Shown here: piece after piece, positions 23,148 to 32,247 of the stretch
Position numbering within the stretch: position 1 is the stretch's first letter
Layout of the letters: the number at the start of each line of letters is the position of its first letter
The notes under the pieces: model-generated
Database searches by the model: none
What the model saw: the letters and a program-made list of their open reading frames with translations, nothing else
What the model was told of the DNA's origin: nothing
Program-made: the position numbers and the translations under genes
NCBI GenBank assembly: GCA_016719465.1
Contig: JADJYY010000006.1
Span: 31,238 to 95,237 of the forward strand
Direction: 5' to 3'
Source of the DNA: Hydrogenophilales bacterium
GTDB taxonomy: Bacteria; Pseudomonadota; Gammaproteobacteria; Burkholderiales; Thiobacillaceae
DNA: 64,000 bases

Positions 23148-24076
23148 GGGTTGCGGTGGACGAGTTCCGCCAGCAGCCGGTCGGCACCCTGGCGGATGAG
23201 GTCCTCGGCGGCGGCCAGGCCGACCCCCTCGGGGGCGTCCAGGGGCCCTTCCGCCGTGGCGTGGAAGAAGCGGATGCCTTCCAGGTCGGCGACGAAGGCG
23301 CGCAGATGCAGCCTGTCGTCGCGCACCACGGCATAGCCGCCGATGGGGGCCTGGCAACCGCCCTGCAACCGGCGGCTCATGGCCCGCTCGGCGAGCACGC
23401 AGGCGGCGGTATGGGGGTCGTTGAGGGGGGCCAGCAGGGCGGCCAGTTCCGGATTGCCCGAGCGGATCTCGATGCCCAGGGCGCCCTGGCCCACGGCGGG
23501 CAGGCTTTGCTCCGGCTCCAGGATGGCGGTGATGCGCGCATCGAAGCCCAGGCGCTTGAGGCCGGCGGCGGCCAGCAGGATGGCGTCGTACTGGCCCTCG
23601 TCCAGCTTGCGCAGGCGGGTGTTGACGTTGCCGCGCAGGGTGTCCACGTCCAGGTGCGGCAGCCGGGCGCGCAACTGGGCCTGGCGGCGCAGGCTGGAGG
23701 TGCCGACCCGGGCGCCGGAAGGCAGGGCTTCCAGGTTGGGATATTTATTGGAGACGAAGGCGTCGCGGGGATCTTCGCGCTTGGAGATGGCGGTCAGCTC
23801 GAAGCCTTGCGGCAGGTCCATGGGCACATCCTTGATGGAGTGCACCGCCAGGTCGGCGCGGCCCTCGGCCATGGCCACTTCCAGTTCCTTGACGAACAGG
23901 CCCTTGCCGCCGATGCGGGACAGGGGAGAATCCAGGATCTGGTCGCCCTGGGTGGTCATGCCCAGGAGTTCCACTTCCAGGCCGGGATGCAGCGCCATCA
24001 GGCGCGCCTTGACGTGTTCGGCCTGCCAGAGCGCGAGTTGGCTTTCCCGGGTGGCGATGACGATTTTCTTGGACAT
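23144..24076 (-). CDS. hemC: Porphobilinogen deaminase
   Basis: This enzyme polymerises four porphobilinogens into hydroxymethylbilane using a covalently bound dipyrromethane cofactor. The 310-residue protein has IATRESQLALWQAEHV, the SIKDVPMDLP segment, GTSSLRRQAQL, LRGNVNTRLRKLD and the cofactor cysteine in LQGGCQAPIGGYA at about residue 240. It is the first gene of hemC-hemD-hemX-hemY and is divergent from a thioredoxin-fold gene. Its neighbour on the far side, algR, repeats the hemC-algR linkage known from Pseudomonas. Confidence 0.97.
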   Translation of the reverse strand: MSKKIVIATRESQLALWQAEHVKARLMALHPGLEVELLGMTTQGDQILDSPLSRIGGKGLFVKELEVAMAEGRADLAVHSIKDVPMDLPQGFELTAISKREDPRDAFVSNKYPNLEALPSGARVGTSSLRRQAQLRARLPHLDVDTLRGNVNTRLRKLDEGQYDAILLAAAGLKRLGFDARITAILEPEQSLPAVGQGALGIEIRSGNPELAALLAPLNDPHTAACVLAERAMSRRLQGGCQAPIGGYAVVRDDRLHLRAFVADLEGIRFFHATAEGPLDAPEGVGLAAAEDLIRQGADRLLAELVHRNP

Positions 24077-24152
24077 GTTTGAACTGTTTGGGCTATTTCT
24101 ATAGGCCGTGACCTGTCTCTACAATGGCCCGGCGGATGCGAGGAAAAAGACG

Positions 24153-24650
24153 ATGAAACAAGCGGTTGCGATGTTGCTGGCGATTGTAGCATGGGGCCTG
24201 GGCGCGGCCCGGGCCGAGGAAGGCGTGCCCCATGCCTTCGATTTGCGGAAGGATGCCCAGGCCGCCCGGGAAAAGAACGGCGTCGTGCTGGTGATGTTTT
24301 CCGGCGCCTCCTGCTCCTACTGCGAGCGGGTGCTCAACGAATTCCTCATTCCCATGAGCCGCAACGCCGATTACCAGTCGAAGCTCGTGTTCCGCAGGGT
24401 GGAGACTTTCAGCGCCCGGGAACTGAAGGATTTCCAGGGCCGCAAGATGTCCCACGGCAAATTCGCCGGCAAGAGCGGCGTGCGCATGGTGCCGTCGGTG
24501 ATGGTGCTGGACGGCGAGGGCCGGCGCCTGGCCAAGCCCCTGGTGGGCCTGACCACGGTGGATTACTACGGCTATTACCTGGATCAGGCTATCAACCAGG
24601 GGCTGGAGAAAGCGCGCGCCCCCGGCCCGGGCGTGGTCGCCCTGCCCTGA
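24153..24650 (+). CDS. Exported thioredoxin-fold protein
   Basis: This 165-residue precursor has signal peptide MKQAVAMLLAIVAWGLGAARA and a thioredoxin-like domain with a CSYC redox pair in MFSGASCSYCERVLNEF. A cis-Pro segment VRMVPSVMVLDGEG follows. It resembles SoxW/DsbD-gamma-type periplasmic reductants. AGGAAAAAG lies just before the ATG. TACAAT at 24120-24125 could be a -10 box, but I see no matching -35. It is inserted between hemC and algR and reads the other way. Confidence 0.85.
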   Translation: MKQAVAMLLAIVAWGLGAARAEEGVPHAFDLRKDAQAAREKNGVVLVMFSGASCSYCERVLNEFLIPMSRNADYQSKLVFRRVETFSARELKDFQGRKMSHGKFAGKSGVRMVPSVMVLDGEGRRLAKPLVGLTTVDYYGYYLDQAINQGLEKARAPGPGVVALP

Positions 24651-24680
24651 GACGGGCGTCGGCGGCGCGGTCCGGCGAGA

Positions 24681-25427
24681 TCAGCCGCCGGCGACGAAAT
24701 CCTTCGCCACGTGGGCCTGGCGGCGCGACACCGGCAGGCGCTCCGGCCAATCCCGCAGCACCGCCAGCCAGTGGCCCTCGCCCTCGTCGACCTGGCGCGC
24801 GAAGCCGACCAGGTGCCGGCGCGCCACCAGGCAATTGCGGTGCACCCGCAGGAAGTCCTCGGCGAACTCCTCCTCCAGCCTCACCAGGGATTCATCCAGC
24901 AGGTATTCCCGTTCCCGGGTGCGGGCGGTGACGTAGCGCAGCTCGGCCCGCAGATACAGGACGTCGGCCACCGGCACGCGCCACAGCCGGCCCGGTTCCA
25001 GCACCGAGAAATGGTCGCGCCGGGGCGCCAGGGCCCGGGCGTCCTCCCGGGACAGGGGGCGGATGCGGGACAGGGCTTCCTTCAGGCGGGCCAGGCGCAC
25101 CGGCTTGAGCAGGTAATCCACGGCGCGCAACTCGAAGGCGCGCAGGGCGTGCTCGTCGTAGGCGGTAACGAAGATGATGGCCGGCGGGTCGGGCAGGTTG
25201 GCGATGTGGCGGGCCGCTTCCAGCCCGGTCATGCCCGGCATCTGGATGTCCAGCAGGATCACGTCGGCGGGCGTGTCCGCCGCCCGGGCCAGGGCGGCGT
25301 CGCCGCTGGAGGCCTCCGCCACCACCTCCACCGGCATTTCCCCGGCGATGTCGGCCAGCAGGCTGGCCAGGCGCGCCCGGGCCAGGGCCTCGTCGTCGGC
25401 GAGAATGGCGCGCAGGGGCGACTTCAT
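24681..25427 (-). CDS. algR: LytTR response regulator, AlgR-type
   Basis: This 248-residue two-component regulator has a receiver domain with phosphoacceptor D60 (VILLDIQMPGMTG) and Lys in YLLKPVRLARL, then a C-terminal LytTR DNA-binding domain (VLYLRAELRYVTARTRER, FLRVHRNCLVARR). The start overlaps the kinase gene by 4 bases. The set argH, algZ, algR, hemC matches the Pseudomonas alginate regulator neighbourhood, although targets here are unknown and no alginate genes are in the window. Confidence 0.92.
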   Translation of the reverse strand: MKSPLRAILADDEALARARLASLLADIAGEMPVEVVAEASSGDAALARAADTPADVILLDIQMPGMTGLEAARHIANLPDPPAIIFVTAYDEHALRAFELRAVDYLLKPVRLARLKEALSRIRPLSREDARALAPRRDHFSVLEPGRLWRVPVADVLYLRAELRYVTARTREREYLLDESLVRLEEEFAEDFLRVHRNCLVARRHLVGFARQVDEGEGHWLAVLRDWPERLPVSRRQAHVAKDFVAGG

Positions 25428-26470
25428 GGCCGGGAGGGCGCCCCGGCGCCCCGGGTGGGTCTGGACAGCAGCGGGATGACCATCTGCACCACGAACTCGT
25501 CGCCCACCCGGTGGGCCGACAGGCGGGCCTCGGCGTCGAAGTGCAGGGCCAGGCGTTCGCGGATGTTGGACAGGGCCATGCGGTTGCCCCGGCGGCTGGG
25601 GGCTTGCCGCGGTGCCGCCTCGGGCCGGCAGGGGTTGCGCACCACCACGTTCAGGAGGCCTTCCCGGGCGAAGATGTCCACGCCGATGCGGCCGCTTTCG
25701 GCGTGGGGCTCGATGCCGTGGCAGACCGCGTTTTCCAGCAGGGGTTGCAGCACCAGGGCGGGCAGGCTCGCCTCGCCGGGGGCGTTGTCCACGCGCCAGT
25801 CCACGTTGAGGCGCTCGCCCAGTCGCAGGGTTTCCAGGTCCAGATAGGCCCGCGCCAGTTCCAGTTCCCGGCCCAGAGTGGAGAGCTGGCGGTTGTCCGC
25901 CATGAGGCCGCGATACAGCTCGGCCAGGTTTTCCAGGGCGGCTTCCGCCCGGCCGGGATCGGAGCGCATCAGGGACAGCACGCTGTTGAGGGTGTTGAAC
26001 AGGAAATGGGGCCGGATGCGGGCCTGCAGGGCCTGGAGCCGCGCCTCCGCCAGGGCGGGGGACAGCCGGCGGGCGCGCCAGTCGAGCCAGGCCAGGATGG
26101 CCCCGGCGGCCAGGCCGGCCAGCAGGATGGCGCGCGGCAGTCCGCCGTCGGAAAGATCCGGGTACTGCCTCAGGAAGAACGCCTGCCAGAGCCCGGTGAC
26201 GATCATGGCCACGGCCAGGCAGGCGGCGATGGCCCGGGGGCGGTGCATGGCCGCCAGCCTGGGGGACGCCAGGAAAAGGATCAGCAGGCTGGCCAGCAAG
26301 GGCGGTTCCAGGTGGGCGGCATGAGCGAGAAACGCGCCGACCGTCCCGCCCAGCCCCGGGGCGGAAACCAGCGCCGCCGCCAGGCCCAGGACCTGGGCGG
26401 CCAGGGCCACGCGCAGCAGGATGCCGAGATTGCGGAAATCCGGCAGGGCGGTCGGGTTCTCCTTTGTCAT
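25424..26470 (-). CDS. algZ: LytS/AlgZ-type sensor histidine kinase
   Basis: This membrane histidine kinase of the His_kinase family has about 348 residues. Four or five hydrophobic segments lie in the first 140 residues, then the phosphoacceptor box ARIRPHFLFNTLNSVLSLM (His at about 165), and an ATP-binding region with PLLENAVCHGIEP and GNRMALSNIRERL. It pairs with the overlapping algR. The ATG at 26468-26470 is chosen over a GTG three codons upstream. It is divergent from argH with only 44 bases between. Confidence 0.92.
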   Translation of the reverse strand: MTKENPTALPDFRNLGILLRVALAAQVLGLAAALVSAPGLGGTVGAFLAHAAHLEPPLLASLLILFLASPRLAAMHRPRAIAACLAVAMIVTGLWQAFFLRQYPDLSDGGLPRAILLAGLAAGAILAWLDWRARRLSPALAEARLQALQARIRPHFLFNTLNSVLSLMRSDPGRAEAALENLAELYRGLMADNRQLSTLGRELELARAYLDLETLRLGERLNVDWRVDNAPGEASLPALVLQPLLENAVCHGIEPHAESGRIGVDIFAREGLLNVVVRNPCRPEAAPRQAPSRRGNRMALSNIRERLALHFDAEARLSAHRVGDEFVVQMVIPLLSRPTRGAGAPSRP

Positions 26471-26514
26471 AATTCGCACCTTACCGAAACTCCCCGGCCT
26501 CTCGCCATCCCCCC

Positions 26515-27909
26515 ATGAGCCAAAGCGACACCCCCACCTCCGCCGCCTGGTCCGGCCGCTTTTCCGAGCCGGTTTCCGAACGGGTGAAGCGCTATACCGC
26601 CTCCATCCCCTTCGACTGGCGCCTGGCGCCCTTCGACATCCAGGGCTCCCTGGCCCATGCCGCCATGCTGCGCGAGGTGGGCGTGCTGACCGACCAGGAT
26701 CTGGCCGACATCCGCCGGGGCCTGGGGGAAATCCTGGCCGACTTCGAGGCCGGCCGCTTCACCTGGAACCTGGACGACGAGGACATCCACTTCAACATCG
26801 AGCGGGCCCTGACCCGGAAAGTCGGCGATGCCGGCAAGCGCCTGCACACCGGCCGTTCCCGCAACGACCAGGTGGCCACCGACGTGCGCCTGTGGCTGCG
26901 CCACGCCATCGACCGCCTGCAAGAGCTGATCCGCGCCGCCCGCATCGCCCTGCTGAACCAGGCGGAAGCCCACGCCGACACCGTCATGCCCGGCTTCACC
27001 CACCTCCAGGCGGCCCAGCCGGTGACCTTCGGCCACCACCTCATGGCCTGGCAGGAAATGCTCACCCGCGACGCGGAACGCCTGGCCGACTGCCGCAAGC
27101 GGGTCAACCGCCTGCCCCTGGGCGCGGCGGCCCTGGCCGGCACCAGCTATCCCATCGACCGGGAATTCGTGGCCCGGGAACTGGGCTTCGACGGCGTCTG
27201 CGAGAACTCCCTGGATGCCGTGTCGGATCGGGACTTCGCCATCGAATTCCTGGCCGCCGGCGCCTTGATCATGACCCATCTGTCGCGCATGTCCGAAGAG
27301 TTGGTGATCTGGATGACGCCGCGTTTCGGCTTCATCGACCTGCCGGACCGCTTCTGCACCGGCTCCAGCATCATGCCCCAGAAGAAGAACCCGGACGTGC
27401 CGGAATTGATGCGCGGCAAGACCGGCCGCATGAACGGCCACCTCATCGCCCTACTCACCCTGATGAAGGGCCAGCCCCTGGCCTACAACAAGGACAACCA
27501 GGAAGACAAGGAACCCCTGTTCGACGCCGTGGACACCCTGGCGGATTCCCTCGCCATCTTCGCCGAGATGGTGCCCGGCATCGTCGTGCGCGCCGAGCGC
27601 ATGCGCCAGGCCGCCGTGGAAGGCTTCGCCACCGCCACCGACCTGGCCGACTACCTGGTCAAGAAGGGCCTGCCCTTCCGCGAGGCCCACGAAGCCGTGG
27701 CGAGGGCCGTGCGGGCGGCGGAACAGCAGGGCTGCGACCTGGCCGACCTGCCCCTGGACGCGTTGCGCGCCTTCTCCGATCTGATCACCGAGGATGTCTA
27801 CGCCGTGCTGACCCTGGAAGGTTCGATCCAGGCCCGCAACCACATCGGCGGCACCGCCCCGGCCCAGGTGCGCGCGGCGGTGGCGCGGGTAAGGGCACGG
27901 CTGGGCTAA
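26515..27909 (+). CDS. argH: Argininosuccinate lyase
   Basis: This enzyme makes arginine and fumarate from argininosuccinate. The 464-residue protein has TGRSRNDQVATDVRLW, GFTHLQAAQPVTFGHH with the catalytic His, and the signature loop GSSIMPQKKNPDVPELMRGK with the catalytic Ser. DLADYLVKKGLPFREAHE is also typical. Length is normal. It is transcribed away from algZ. A long stretch of palindromic repeats follows. Confidence 0.97.
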   Translation: MSQSDTPTSAAWSGRFSEPVSERVKRYTASIPFDWRLAPFDIQGSLAHAAMLREVGVLTDQDLADIRRGLGEILADFEAGRFTWNLDDEDIHFNIERALTRKVGDAGKRLHTGRSRNDQVATDVRLWLRHAIDRLQELIRAARIALLNQAEAHADTVMPGFTHLQAAQPVTFGHHLMAWQEMLTRDAERLADCRKRVNRLPLGAAALAGTSYPIDREFVARELGFDGVCENSLDAVSDRDFAIEFLAAGALIMTHLSRMSEELVIWMTPRFGFIDLPDRFCTGSSIMPQKKNPDVPELMRGKTGRMNGHLIALLTLMKGQPLAYNKDNQEDKEPLFDAVDTLADSLAIFAEMVPGIVVRAERMRQAAVEGFATATDLADYLVKKGLPFREAHEAVARAVRAAEQQGCDLADLPLDALRAFSDLITEDVYAVLTLEGSIQARNHIGGTAPAQVRAAVARVRARLG

Positions 27910-27957
27910 GTACTGATTTTCTCGAAAGTAATGCCATATGCCGTCTTGCTGGCAATC

Positions 27958-28132
27958 TTCTCCCCACCCCAACCCTCCCCGCCAGCGGGGAGGGGGCCAA
28001 CTCCTCCCCCGCATGCGGGGGAGGTTGGGAGGGGGAGGAATGTGGTTTTACTTTCGCAAAGCTTAGTAAAACCCCGGCAAGACCACACCATCCCCCTCGC
28101 CCACCGGGGGAGGGGCAAGGGGAGAGGGAGCC
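27958..28132. repeat. Palindromic repeat block after argH
   Basis: This is part of a 483-base gap between argH and vapB. Two hairpins of the ggggaggg type (ccctccccgccagcggggaggg and cctcccccgcatgcgggggagg) are framed by pairing outer arms, as at 9744-9830. A third GC-rich inverted unit, ccctcgcccaccgggggagggg, follows at about 28093-28130. The rest of the gap, 28133-28366, shows no gene or motif I can recognise. Confidence 0.7.
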
Positions 28133-28366
28133 CGCGTGGATGACTGTGCCACCGCATGCTTCGCCCTCAACTCCCGCATCCTTGCCTGATCCCCTGTCCG
28201 CACCGGGTGACCGCTTCGACCTCATCCCGTGCCACCGTCCACATGCTCAAACCCTACCGGTATCGTTGCTCACGCCCCCCCAAGGGCAGGAATCCGAGAA
28301 CCGTAGTCACCTGGACATAGGCAAGGATTGCCTCATATTCTTACGAGCGCTACCATTCCTTTCAAA

Positions 28367-28382
28367 TTTATAAATGTATAAA
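28367..28382. promoter_or_regulatory. Palindromic operator candidate of vapBC
   Basis: TTTATA-AATG-TATAAA is a perfect 6+6 inverted repeat ending 10 bases before the vapB start. VapB/AbrB-type antitoxins usually bind such palindromes over their own promoter. The role is inferred from position and symmetry only. Confidence 0.5.
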
Positions 28383-28392
28383 GGTAAGGAAT

Positions 28393-28626
28393 ATGCTCGC
28401 CACGATGACATCCAAAGGCCAGATCACCATCCCCAAGCAGGCGCGTGATGCCTTGCAGTTGCATCCCGGCGATCGGGTCGAGTTCGTTTTCGGCGACGAC
28501 GGGCGCTTGTTTCTGCTCTCGGCAACTCGGCCGATCGGAAGCCTGAAAGGCATGCTGCCCAAGCCGGCTCGCCCCGTCTCGCTGGAAGAAATGGATGCGG
28601 CCATTGCCGCATCCGCTCGCACATGA
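28393..28626 (+). CDS. vapB: AbrB/MazE-type antitoxin (VapB)
   Basis: This 77-residue antitoxin has the swapped-hairpin AbrB DNA-binding fold: MTSKGQITIPKQARDALQLHPGD, then RVEFVF. The C-terminal tail, with PVSLEEMDAAIAAS, would wrap the toxin. Its stop overlaps the vapC start by 4 bases, which ensures coupled translation. A second in-frame ATG (MTSKG) lies four codons in. The pair is plausibly autoregulated through the palindrome upstream. Confidence 0.87.
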   Translation: MLATMTSKGQITIPKQARDALQLHPGDRVEFVFGDDGRLFLLSATRPIGSLKGMLPKPARPVSLEEMDAAIAASART

Positions 28627-29021
28627 TCGGGCTCGACACCAATGTGCTGGTGCGCTTTCTCACGCAGGACGATCCTGTGCAATCGGCGCAGGCCAATGCC
28701 TTCATCGAGCGCCAGCTTTCCCCCGCCGAGCCGGGCATCATCGGCCATATTGTCCTGTGCGAAGTAGGCTGGGTGCTGTCGCGAGCCTACGGCTATAGCC
28801 GCGAGCAGGTTGCCGATGCCTTGGGCGCCCTATTGACCTGCCGCGAGTTCCAGATCGAATCGCCCGATCTTGGCATTCTCGCCTTGCAGGACTATCGGCA
28901 CGGCACGGCGGACTTCTCGGATTATCTCCTGGGTCGCGCCCATCAGCGCCTGGGCGCTCGGTATACGGCCACGTTCGACCGCAAGGCGGCTCAAGCGTCG
29001 CAGTTCACGCTGCTGGCTTGA
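28623..29021 (+). CDS. vapC: PIN-domain toxin VapC
   Basis: This is a PIN ribonuclease of 132 residues. Acidic active-site residues are in place: the Asp in GLDTNVLVRFL, the Glu in LCEVGWVL, the Asp in DFSDYLLGR and the Asp in ATFDRKAA. VapC toxins cut tRNA or rRNA loops when freed from VapB. The gene is complete and is the only intact toxin-antitoxin module in the window. Confidence 0.9.
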   Translation: MIGLDTNVLVRFLTQDDPVQSAQANAFIERQLSPAEPGIIGHIVLCEVGWVLSRAYGYSREQVADALGALLTCREFQIESPDLGILALQDYRHGTADFSDYLLGRAHQRLGARYTATFDRKAAQASQFTLLA

Positions 29022-29189
29022 TGGGCTGTGCCGGCTTAGCGTCGGTCCGCTCCATATTGTCCGTGCCCGTAATCCTCAAAGTCTGCCGAGTCCGATGTGC
29101 TTCTGTAGACCGTCCTGGAGTTTTGTCGGTAGACCGGTCCCTCGAACGATTGCTTGTGCGAATAGTGACCAGCGCCTTCTGGCCGGCTG

Positions 29190-30487
29190 CTGCCTGAGAA
29201 TCTTCAATTCCTCATCGACAACTGGCATGCCATCCTCCAGGATGCCCAGTTCTGGTGGGAGGTTGGGGTGCTGCTGCTGGCCGCCGCCGGCGCCGCGCTG
29301 GTACATCAGGTACTCGGCCAGAACCTGGCCGATCTCTCGGCCCAGAACGCGGAATCCAACGTCCGCTACCTGGCGCTGAAGACCGTGCAGCGCATCCTCT
29401 TCCCCATCAGCATGCTGCTGGGCGTCGTGGCGGGACGGGCGATGCTGGAACACGAGGGCACCCGGTCGGCCTGCTCAACCTCGCCGTGCCGCTGCTGACC
29501 TCGCTGGCCAGCATCCGCATCGCCGTCTACTTCCTGCGCAAGACCTTCCAGCCCGGGCCGGCGGTGAAGGCCTGGGAAAACCTCATCGCCACCTCGATCT
29601 GGATCCTCGTCGCCCTGCACCTGCTCGGCTGGCTCGGCGCGGTGCTGGAAGGGCTCGACGGCATGGCCGTACAGATGGGCGACAACCGCGTCTCGATCCT
29701 CACCGTCGGCAAGCTGATCCTGGCGGTAGCCCTCTTGTGGGTGCTGGCGCTGTGGCTGGCGCGGCTGATCGAAAGCCGCATCGGCCAGGCCGAATACGTC
29801 AACGCCAGCATGAAGGTGGCCCTGGTCAAGTTGAGCAAGTTCGTGCTGCTCGTCGTCGCCTTCCTGCTGGCGCTCAACATGGTCGGCATCGACCTCACCG
29901 CCCTGGCGGTGTTCGGCGGCGCGGTGGGTGTCGGCCTCGGCTTCGGCCTGCAACGCATCGCCAGCAACTTCATCAGCGGCTTCATCGTCCTGTTCGACCG
30001 CTCGATCCGCCCCGGCGACGTCATCACCATCGGCGACAAGTTCGGCTGGGTGCAGGAACTGCACGCCCGCTACGTGGTGGTGAAGGACCGCGACGGGGTG
30101 GAGCGGCTGATTCCCAACGAGACCCTGATCACCAACGAAGTGATCAACTGGAGCTACAGCGACCGCAACGTGCGCCTGAAAATCCCGGTCTCGATCAGCT
30201 ATGACAACGACCCGGAACAGGCGCTCGCCCTGCTCATGGAAGCGGCCAGGGCCAACCCGCGGGTGCTCGCCGACCCGGTGCCCGCCACCCGGCTGATGGC
30301 CTTCGGCGACAACGGCATCGAACTGGAATTGCGAATCTGGATCCAGGATCCGGAGGCCGGCCTCGCCAACGTCCGCTCGGACATCAACCTGGCGATTTGG
30401 CGCTCGTTCAAGGCGGCCGGCATTGCCATTCCCTACCCGCAGCGCGATGTGCATATTCGCGGCGGCCTGGTGATGTTGAAGACCTGA
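29190..30487 (+). pseudogene. MscS-family mechanosensitive channel, broken
   Basis: The gene encodes a membrane protein with several helices and the MscS core: GGAVGVGLGFGLQRIASNFISGF, then LFDRSIRPGDVITIGDKFGWV and LIPNETLITNEVINWSY. Two defects are visible. The N-terminal frame (LPENLQFLIDNWHAILQ onward) opens after a TGA at 29166 with no usable ATG or GTG before residue 25. Near 29460 the frame changes: EHEG continues as HPVGLLNLAVPLL only if one C is added to gggcacccgg. Either decay or sequence error would explain it. If restored, the protein would be about 430 residues. Confidence 0.75.
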
Positions 30488-30543
30488 GCGTCGCGCCGCC
30501 GTCCAGCGGCGGCCGGGCTAAGCTTGGGGCATAGGAAAAAACC

Positions 30544-30940
30544 ATGCGCCACGCCTCCATATCGCCGAGTTCCAGCCCAGTCCGGACGGCTCCGCCGGAA
30601 AAGGCGGAGACCGACGCGGTGCTGGCATGGTGGTGCGAGTCCGATTACGTTCCCCTGGCCGCCTACCTGGCCGCCAGGCGGGAAACGGGGCGGGCTCTGC
30701 CGTTACGCCTGGGCTTTCTCGACGAAGTCCTCAGCGGGCCTTGCGGTGAGTCGCCGCCGGCCTACGTCGAGCGCAGCTTCCGCAGCTATCTCGAATGCGG
30801 CATCCTCGTCCACGGCTTTGCCCGCGCCTGGCCGTGCGGCAGTGGGTGCTGGCGGTGCCCAAACGCTTGCGCTACTTCCTGCAAGAGGATGCCGACCTGC
30901 AGGGGGCGGTGCTGCGCATCTTTCTAAGAGGAATAAAGGG
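30544..30940 (+). pseudogene. IS91-family transposase remnant
   Basis: The first 95 residues, with AETDAVLAWWCESDYVPLAA and YLECGILVHGFARA, match the N-terminal part of an IS91-type HUH transposase. The zinc-finger part that should follow is deleted. The next recognisable piece, LAVRQWVLAVPKRLRYFLQ then LQGAVLRIFLR, is in another frame starting at about 30828. The sequence then stops matching near 30935, before the catalytic region. The deletion joins two copies of a cgcctgg-like word. No ends of the element are recognised. The 31-kb side (30941-31120) shows no gene. Confidence 0.7.
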
Positions 30941-31120
30941 AGGAATAAAGGGTGCCTCTATCTCCCAAGGACATTCGAGCGGCTGCACTACTCTGAAACT
31001 TGCCGGATACCCAAGACGTGCTGATCGGTCTAACCGGCTACATCGGTAAGTGTCGGTCAACAATATGGCGTTTACCTGCCGCTCACTTCTTCTACTCAGT
31101 ATGGAGTTTGTTGAGGTGTT

Positions 31121-31870
31121 TCATTCTTGCCGCGCGCGGGCCGTCCCCAGCCGAAGGTCCGCAGCCACGACATGGGCCAGTCCCAGACTCATAGCCCAGG
31201 CGAACCAGAGCGACCACAGAGTGTGCGAGAGGAAATGCGCCCCCTGGGCCATTCGTGCAATACCCAATACGCCCCCCAGCAACAGCCCCGCCAACAGCCC
31301 TAGCCGCGCCATGCCACGGCCCGCGGGTCGCAACGCCACCCCCCAAACGATCCACAGGAGGCCGGTCGATGCATGACCGGCCGGAAAGCAGACGCCCGCC
31401 TTGATTGTCGGCGGCGGCGCATCGAGCAGGTGGAGATAGGGCGCATAGCCGCCGAAATCCACTATGTCCCACGGGCAGTGGCGGCTGATCAAGTGCTTTA
31501 GGGTCGTGATGCCCAGCGGAATCAGCAGCATCCCGAGTGCGGCCAGCAGTGCGTTGCGCGGCGGCAGCCATTCGAGTGCGCCGCGATAGCCGAGGTAGCA
31601 GACGTACAAAGATGCCGCCACTGCGAGATAGGTCACCTGCTTTGCACTGTGGTGCAGCAGGTCCTCGAACAGCCAGGTGCGCCGCAGCGGGAACACCCTT
31701 TGCTGCTCGTCGAAGAACAGGTGCGCGATCTGGCGGTCGATGTCTGTTGTCTGGAACACCCACAGCAAAACCCCGGCGACCATCAGCAGCCACAGCGCCT
31801 GCATCGCCATCCAGGAGGGCGCGGTTGAAAACGGGCGGACAGGCGCCGAGGTGGCTGGTGTGTCGGACAT
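31121..31870 (-). CDS. PAP2-family membrane phosphatase
   Basis: This membrane lipid phosphatase of 249 residues has about five hydrophobic segments. Active-site pieces are TLKHLISRHCPWD, PAGHASTGLLWIVWG and RMAQGAHFLSHTLWS, close to the three PAP2 motifs. Being beside eptA and a PmrAB-like system, it probably acts on lipid A or an isoprenoid phosphate; the substrate is not determined. Its first 38 codons occur a second time at 34502-34617 next to the intact eptA, so the original order was probably eptA followed directly by this gene. Confidence 0.85.
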   Translation of the reverse strand: MSDTPATSAPVRPFSTAPSWMAMQALWLLMVAGVLLWVFQTTDIDRQIAHLFFDEQQRVFPLRRTWLFEDLLHHSAKQVTYLAVAASLYVCYLGYRGALEWLPPRNALLAALGMLLIPLGITTLKHLISRHCPWDIVDFGGYAPYLHLLDAPPPTIKAGVCFPAGHASTGLLWIVWGVALRPAGRGMARLGLLAGLLLGGVLGIARMAQGAHFLSHTLWSLWFAWAMSLGLAHVVAADLRLGTARARQE

Positions 31871-32165
31871 ATGCGATCAGCTCCGGCAGGTTGCCGACAG
31901 ATACATGGATGGATCTAGCCCGGATGTTTCATGAATTTGCCCGATGATCGCGCAGAGACTTGTTCGTAATGGGGATTTTGAGAAGGAGCGGCGTAGTGAT
32001 TCATACGCCCGACTGAACAAAACTCCCCAGTACGGGCAAGGATCAAGCGAGGGCGGGCAAGCATTCATGAAACATCCGGGCTAGCACCCCGGTGCGCACG
32101 TCGAGCAGGCCGAGTATCGAGTGACACGTTGTCGTGCGACGCCGGTTGCCGGGCGCGCAGACGCA
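31871..32165 (-). pseudogene. eptA 3' end fragment interrupted by MITE B
   Basis: On the reverse strand the sequence encodes ARQPASHDNV, then after a two-base loss HSILGLLDVRTGV, then MITE B, then DPSMYLSATCRS and a stop. These match the last 40 residues of the intact EptA. It is a leftover of the duplication that separated the PAP2 gene from eptA. Between about 32166 and 32247 I see no recognisable feature. Confidence 0.8.
31919..32080. mobile_element. MITE B, copy 1
   Basis: A 162-bp element with 18-bp perfect terminal inverted repeats CCCGGATGTTTCATGAAT and ATTCATGAAACATCCGGG, flanked on both sides by CTAG. The undisturbed copy of this segment at 34502-34755 has CCCG at the same point with no insertion, so the element plus one 4-base target copy was added here. 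Internal sequence matches 38449-38609 in reverse orientation. No transposase frame. Confidence 0.88.
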
Positions 32166-32247
32166 GGCAGCGACAGCGACGCAGATGGTGCGTTGCCGTA
32201 CATTTGCGGTGAGCGGTTCAGCCACGCGGCGCCACACGCATGCATTG

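Larger units (their letters stand above)
31755..32165. repeat. Duplicated eptA-end/PAP2-start segment, copy 1
   Basis: This stretch repeats 34502-34755 in the same orientation. Identity is close to complete from 31755 to 31914 and continues, with small indels, from 32084 to about 32165. It differs by carrying MITE B inside. The two copies flank the LTA-synthase-like gene as direct repeats. Confidence 0.85.

Noticed and set aside
30936..31120. Possible end of the IS91 element or a small gene
   Set aside because: No terminal sequence of the IS91 type (origin or terminus hairpin) could be recognised, and the short frames look random.
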